Part shown: positions 60,499-64,000 of the stretch, one piece after another | Numbering within the stretch: the stretch's first letter is position 1 | Layout: the number at the start of each line of letters is the position of its first letter | From: Panonychus citri | Lineage: Eukaryota; Arthropoda; Arachnida; Trombidiformes; Tetranychidae | NCBI RefSeq assembly: GCF_014898815.1 | Contig: NW_026515542.1 | Location: 62,001-126,000, forward strand | Direction of reading: 5' to 3' | DNA: 64,000 bases | The notes under the pieces: generated by a model | What the model was told of the DNA's origin: nothing | Database searches by the model: none | What the model saw: the letters and a program-made list of their open reading frames with translations, nothing else | Position numbers and translations under genes: made by a program

Positions 60499-63400
60499 TC
60501 ACTGATAAGATGATTGGTGTTGATGTGCAATGAGAGCAGCGCGAATCTTTGCAACAAACTCAGAATCAGTCTGAATACGATGGATGAGTAAATTTCTCAA
60601 CTGATCAATCGGAAGTTGAGGATCATAAAGGTTTGAATGATTAAGGGAACGATTGGTTGTTATGGATGACGAATGTCGAGAATTATCTTGATGATTTGAT
60701 TGTTGAGAACTGTCATGTCCACCATAGTTGTAGGAATCATCAGTTGACGGGACTAGATCGGGATTGGGGAAAATTCCTACCGGTGGTCTGTCATCTTCTT
60801 TATCTAAGGAATTATCTTTAATTACTCTTTCCTTAATCATGGCTGGTGTTAATGAGTGCTTAATAATTGACTTGAGCAAGATTTCATCTTGACATGGTAA
60901 ATCAGGCTGTTGTTGTTGTTGTTGTTGTTGTTGCAGTAATTGTTGCTGTAGGTGTTGTTGTTGTTGTTGCTGCTGCTGTAGTGCTGGTTGTAGTTGTTGT
61001 GGTTGTGGTGGTTGATTTTGTTGATATTGATTAACAGAAATGGTTGTTCCGGTTGATGATCTTTTTGAAACACTTGTTGAATGACTGGCATCTGATGAGG
61101 TACTTTCGCGTCTAACTTGTCGCAACGCTTTTTGCATATAACTGTACAGTTCGGTCTCCTCTGGGTCTGGTATCATGGTTAAATGGCGAAATATATCTTC
61201 ACGAACTTGTTTGATTATCAGGTAAACAATTGTTTTAACTGTTCTCATTGGTATATCATCGCTACGACTGCGATCAGAATTTTTCCAAAATTCTGAAGGA
61301 AATTGTTCAAAGAAACAATGTATATCAAAAAGTATCTTATCAATACAAAGATCATTAATAAATTGATCTAAGAGTCGAGACATTTTCCAAATACATTTCA
61401 TAACAAGTTCGATAGACTTTTCTTGCAGATTAGATGTACCAACGATACATTCTTGTAACAATTTAATTAACGCTGAGAGCATGTTGGTTGGCTCAGAGAA
61501 ACTTATTATGGCATTTGCTAATTGATTGGTTGATTTGATGATCAATGCACCATCCGGAAGACTTGCCACCCTTTGATCTAAGAGTAAACTTATCACGGTG
61601 GAAATTATTTCCTTTAAAATATCTCGAGTAACTAATTTCCTTAATGAGGGATGATTAAATATCGATTGTAGTAAAAGATTGAGAAGTTTTAAAAGGTCAA
61701 CAATTTCACTTTGTTCAACCATCTCATCATAGATATGCTTTTGGATGATATATTTATGTTGAAGATTACATAGAGAGGCAATTTGGTCAATTTTATCGGA
61801 AAGATATTGTTCCGCTCGATCGGGTTTATTTAGAGCTTGATTAACTTGTGTAGCTGCTTCAATGGCCACTTTTATATCACCAGAGGAAAGACGAGAAACC
61901 AGTGCACTTGTTATACGATCACCACGATCTTGTGCCGAGGGAGATGATTTAAGAGATCGAGGACTAAATGAGTTTCTTTTAATTCCTTCGGATAATCGTT
62001 TTGGTATTTCAACATCAGGCATATTCATTAATTGTTCATTAACACTTTCTTCACTTTCACCGTCACTACCATTATTTAAACCGTATGTTCCAGATCGACT
62101 AAAACGGTGAACAGCGTGGGTCGGTGTTTGATTTTGGTGATGAGCATAAGGATTTTTGTAAGTTTGTTGGGAATCTTCATACTCTCTCACCTCTTCTCGT
62201 CGCATCATTGCTTCAACTTCCATCGCATTCATGGCTGATGAAATTGGCGGTGGTTTTTGTTTGGTTATTGTTCCAGTATTGAACATTCGTCGAGTAAGAT
62301 TAGGATCGGGTGGTGGGGTTGAAAATTCATTTTCTTCTGAAGGTTCTCGTTTTAATAACCAAGTTTCAGTTCTTTTAATGGAAGATGCTGATGCCATCCG
62401 AAGAGGTTGTTGAATCTGTTGTTGTTGTTGTTGTTGCTGTAATTGTAATTGTAATTGAGCACCATTTCGCTCTAAGGCAGCTACTTCCTCTTGAATTCTA
62501 CTAGGAGGTGATATTTTGGTCATTGTCCGTTGACTTAACAATTCACTTTTAAATGCAGGTCTTTCTAGACTTGGCTCAGATCTTAAAGCTGATGTTGATG
62601 ACATTTTCACCATACTTGGTGGAGCTATTTCTTGTTTACGTTTCTCTTCTTCAGGTTTGACAAGAGTCTTTTCTGAATTGGCTCGGGTTAACCTTTTACG
62701 CTTTATCCTCTCCTCTAACATGGCCATGTCTTTGTCGGGTATTCCTCCAGCTCCACCTAACCATTTGAGAACTTTTTCACCTCCCTTTTCGTAAGCAACT
62801 ACTGCACAGTTAAGAGCAGCATTTCTAACGGAACTGTCTTTATCACCAATCTGTTTACCAATATCTTTAACTGCTTGTTGGGGTGTTGGTTGACAAATTC
62901 CCAGGTCATCGTAATCTCTCATAAGATAACTCAATTCATCGAGACATGTTGATCTTTGACGAGCATTTTTAGATGTTAATCCGTTCAAAATATAGTTGAA
63001 AAGTTTGGTTGGTGAATAGATTTCTTTGATTATCTCAACAATATCGTGTACCTTTTGACGAAAAACATCTTTGGGATCACCCGATTTTTGTATAAGATAG
63101 GGTATGAAACTTTGTCCTTCCGATTCGGTTAATTTTTGGTCTTCTGTTCGCATTACTTGAAACAATTTGATTAAATATTCTAAACATTTAAGGATGACAC
63201 TTGGATTTGTGTCAAAGAAACGAAGTGCAATCCATTTTAGTATTAAATCTGTATTGCTTAAAGTCGCCTCCACATTTCCCTCATTCAGAAAATCGTGTAA
63301 GGTTTCGACTGCTTTTAAATGAAGCTTAAAATTTGAATGGAAACAATTGGTGACCAAATTTTCATTCCAATTTGCTGTAATCATCTGATCTTTTAATTGA

Positions 63401-64000
63401 ATGAAAAATTCTTCCCTTGGGCTTGTGAAATTCCATTTCAATACCTTTAAAGCTCTTTCATCGTTGAGCCTTTGCTCTTTCAAATTATTCACGGAGAGAA
63501 GAGGTAAAGAGTAACCATCACCAGTTGAGGGATCACCTTTAGAAACAGTGGTGGACGTTAAACCAGTTTTAGATCTCATCTTGGGTAGGGTTTTGGATGA
63601 TGTTGTTGTAGAAGAGGTTGTTGTTTTAGCCTCAGCTTCTGGTTTGGCAACTTTTCTTATACCAATTTTAGATATTCCGGTAACTGGTTTCTTTAGGGAA
63701 GAAGCACCGGTATCATTTGAGCTTGATGATGAAGATGAAGATGTGGGTGGAGCAGTGGGTTGATTACCATTTGATTTTGCTGAAGTTGATCGAGGAACGG
63801 TGACTTTAGCGGTTCCTCCACGAGATTGGGGTGCTATTACAGGAGCAATGAATTTAACCTCCGCTTTATCAAAATACTCCTTAATTTTAGCCATCTTGAG
63901 GGCGTCAACATCAGCTAGATAAGGTGTCATGGCTTTTTCTCCCATAACTTTCATAATAGTTCCAAGAGCCTCGGCTGCTGCATCACGAACCGTTGGATCA
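60499..64000 (-). CDS. XMAP215/CKAP5/msps-type microtubule polymerase with DCP1-derived C-terminus (5' end outside window)
   Basis: One uninterrupted frame from the window edge to the stop at 60499 (1166 aa visible). The order from the N-terminal side is: the end of TOG2 (VRDAAAEALGTIMKVMGEKA, then LADVDALKMAKIKEY), a 130-residue Ser/Thr/Lys-rich linker, TOG5 (ERALKVLKWNFTSPREEFF; WIALRFFDTNPSV; ICQPTPQQAVKDIG; VRNAALNCAVVAYEKGGEKV; DMAMLEERIKRKR), a linker with polyQ, and the CKAP5-type conserved region (DRITSALVSRLSSGDIKVA; MLSALIKLLQECIVGTSN; ELVMKCIWKMSRLLD; HLTMIPDPEETELYSYM). After this, where CKAP5 has its terminal region, come long Gln runs and 118 residues homologous to the DCP1 C-terminus (LTPAMIKER ... 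LYDPQLPIDQLRNLLIH ... VAKIRAALI). TOG3 and TOG4 are missing. The family adds tubulin to microtubule plus ends. Confidence 0.93.
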   Translation of the reverse strand, partial: DPTVRDAAAEALGTIMKVMGEKAMTPYLADVDALKMAKIKEYFDKAEVKFIAPVIAPQSRGGTAKVTVPRSTSAKSNGNQPTAPPTSSSSSSSSNDTGASSLKKPVTGISKIGIRKVAKPEAEAKTTTSSTTTSSKTLPKMRSKTGLTSTTVSKGDPSTGDGYSLPLLSVNNLKEQRLNDERALKVLKWNFTSPREEFFIQLKDQMITANWNENLVTNCFHSNFKLHLKAVETLHDFLNEGNVEATLSNTDLILKWIALRFFDTNPSVILKCLEYLIKLFQVMRTEDQKLTESEGQSFIPYLIQKSGDPKDVFRQKVHDIVEIIKEIYSPTKLFNYILNGLTSKNARQRSTCLDELSYLMRDYDDLGICQPTPQQAVKDIGKQIGDKDSSVRNAALNCAVVAYEKGGEKVLKWLGGAGGIPDKDMAMLEERIKRKRLTRANSEKTLVKPEEEKRKQEIAPPSMVKMSSTSALRSEPSLERPAFKSELLSQRTMTKISPPSRIQEEVAALERNGAQLQLQLQQQQQQQQIQQPLRMASASSIKRTETWLLKREPSEENEFSTPPPDPNLTRRMFNTGTITKQKPPPISSAMNAMEVEAMMRREEVREYEDSQQTYKNPYAHHQNQTPTHAVHRFSRSGTYGLNNGSDGESEESVNEQLMNMPDVEIPKRLSEGIKRNSFSPRSLKSSPSAQDRGDRITSALVSRLSSGDIKVAIEAATQVNQALNKPDRAEQYLSDKIDQIASLCNLQHKYIIQKHIYDEMVEQSEIVDLLKLLNLLLQSIFNHPSLRKLVTRDILKEIISTVISLLLDQRVASLPDGALIIKSTNQLANAIISFSEPTNMLSALIKLLQECIVGTSNLQEKSIELVMKCIWKMSRLLDQFINDLCIDKILFDIHCFFEQFPSEFWKNSDRSRSDDIPMRTVKTIVYLIIKQVREDIFRHLTMIPDPEETELYSYMQKALRQVRRESTSSDASHSTSVSKRSSTGTTISVNQYQQNQPPQPQQLQPALQQQQQQQQHLQQQLLQQQQQQQQQPDLPCQDEILLKSIIKHSLTPAMIKERVIKDNSLDKEDDRPPVGIFPNPDLVPSTDDSYNYGGHDSSQQSNHQDNSRHSSSITTNRSLNHSNLYDPQLPIDQLRNLLIHRIQTDSEFVAKIRAALIAHQHQSSYQ

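Noticed and set aside
60499..64000. CLASP as identity of the TOG protein
   Set aside because: TOG5 (LKVLKWNFTSPRE) and the downstream HLTMI region match XMAP215/CKAP5, not CLASP.
1..64000. tRNA genes, rRNA genes, CRISPR arrays or bacterial operons
   Set aside because: No convincing tRNA arms, rRNA cores, regular spacer repeats or prokaryotic gene organisation were seen; a covariance-model scan would be needed to exclude small RNAs.

Overview
The window is animal nuclear DNA: AT-rich, with spliced genes, short introns (about 55 to 160 bp, GT/AG with pyrimidine tracts) and clear metazoan orthologues (DCP1, dynactin-2, Rictor, APC1, XMAP215/msps, MAST kinase, a PIKfyve-type kinase). Compactness, base composition and a short CCTAA-type tract fit an arthropod, most plausibly a mite (spider-mite-like). 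The species is inferred, not proven.

Layout. 1-9 kb: the 3' end of an RCC1-repeat/coiled-coil gene, then two tandem aldehyde dehydrogenase genes. The duplication also carried along the tail of the RCC1 gene, now a fragment between them. 9.7-14.2 kb: a MAST-family kinase. 16.2-19.5 kb: a single-exon, kinase-only PIKfyve relative, head-to-head with an unrecognised nuclear protein. 20.4-26 kb: a zinc-finger/polyQ gene head-to-head with the decapping activator DCP1. 26.8-30.2 kb: dynactin-2, divergent from a DELE1-like gene. 30-38 kb is a rearranged zone: a dispersed duplication of the DELE1-like/4-TM locus in which each copy kept only one intact gene, a histidine ammonia-lyase relic, a degraded mRpL21 relic, a MITE-like element at a duplication edge, a secreted cysteine-rich protein and a KNL1-like candidate. 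41-46.7 kb: Rictor. 48-52.4 kb: a 14-exon or 15-exon single-pass membrane protein with apple-like repeats. 53.3-59.4 kb: APC1. 60.5-64 kb (minus strand, running off the edge): an XMAP215/CKAP5/msps-type gene.

Main discovery. DCP1 has seeded two other genes in this window. (1) The XMAP215-type gene has lost its usual C-terminal tail and instead ends, in one uninterrupted reading frame, with a copy of the DCP1 C-terminus including the trimerisation segment, the stop codon and the 3' UTR. The same gene goes from the end of TOG2 straight to TOG5, so TOG3 and TOG4 are absent. (2) The divergent zinc-finger gene next to DCP1 begins with an EVH1-less copy of DCP1's middle region, with the same splice junction. 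A roughly 65-nt 3' UTR block is essentially identical between DCP1 and the fusion gene although the adjacent coding sequence has diverged, which suggests a functional RNA element. A testable hypothesis is that the borrowed DCP1 domain multimerises a shortened microtubule polymerase and/or links it to decapping bodies.

Exon coordinates were read by eye from splice signals and frame continuity. Family assignments rest on recognised motifs, not on searches.
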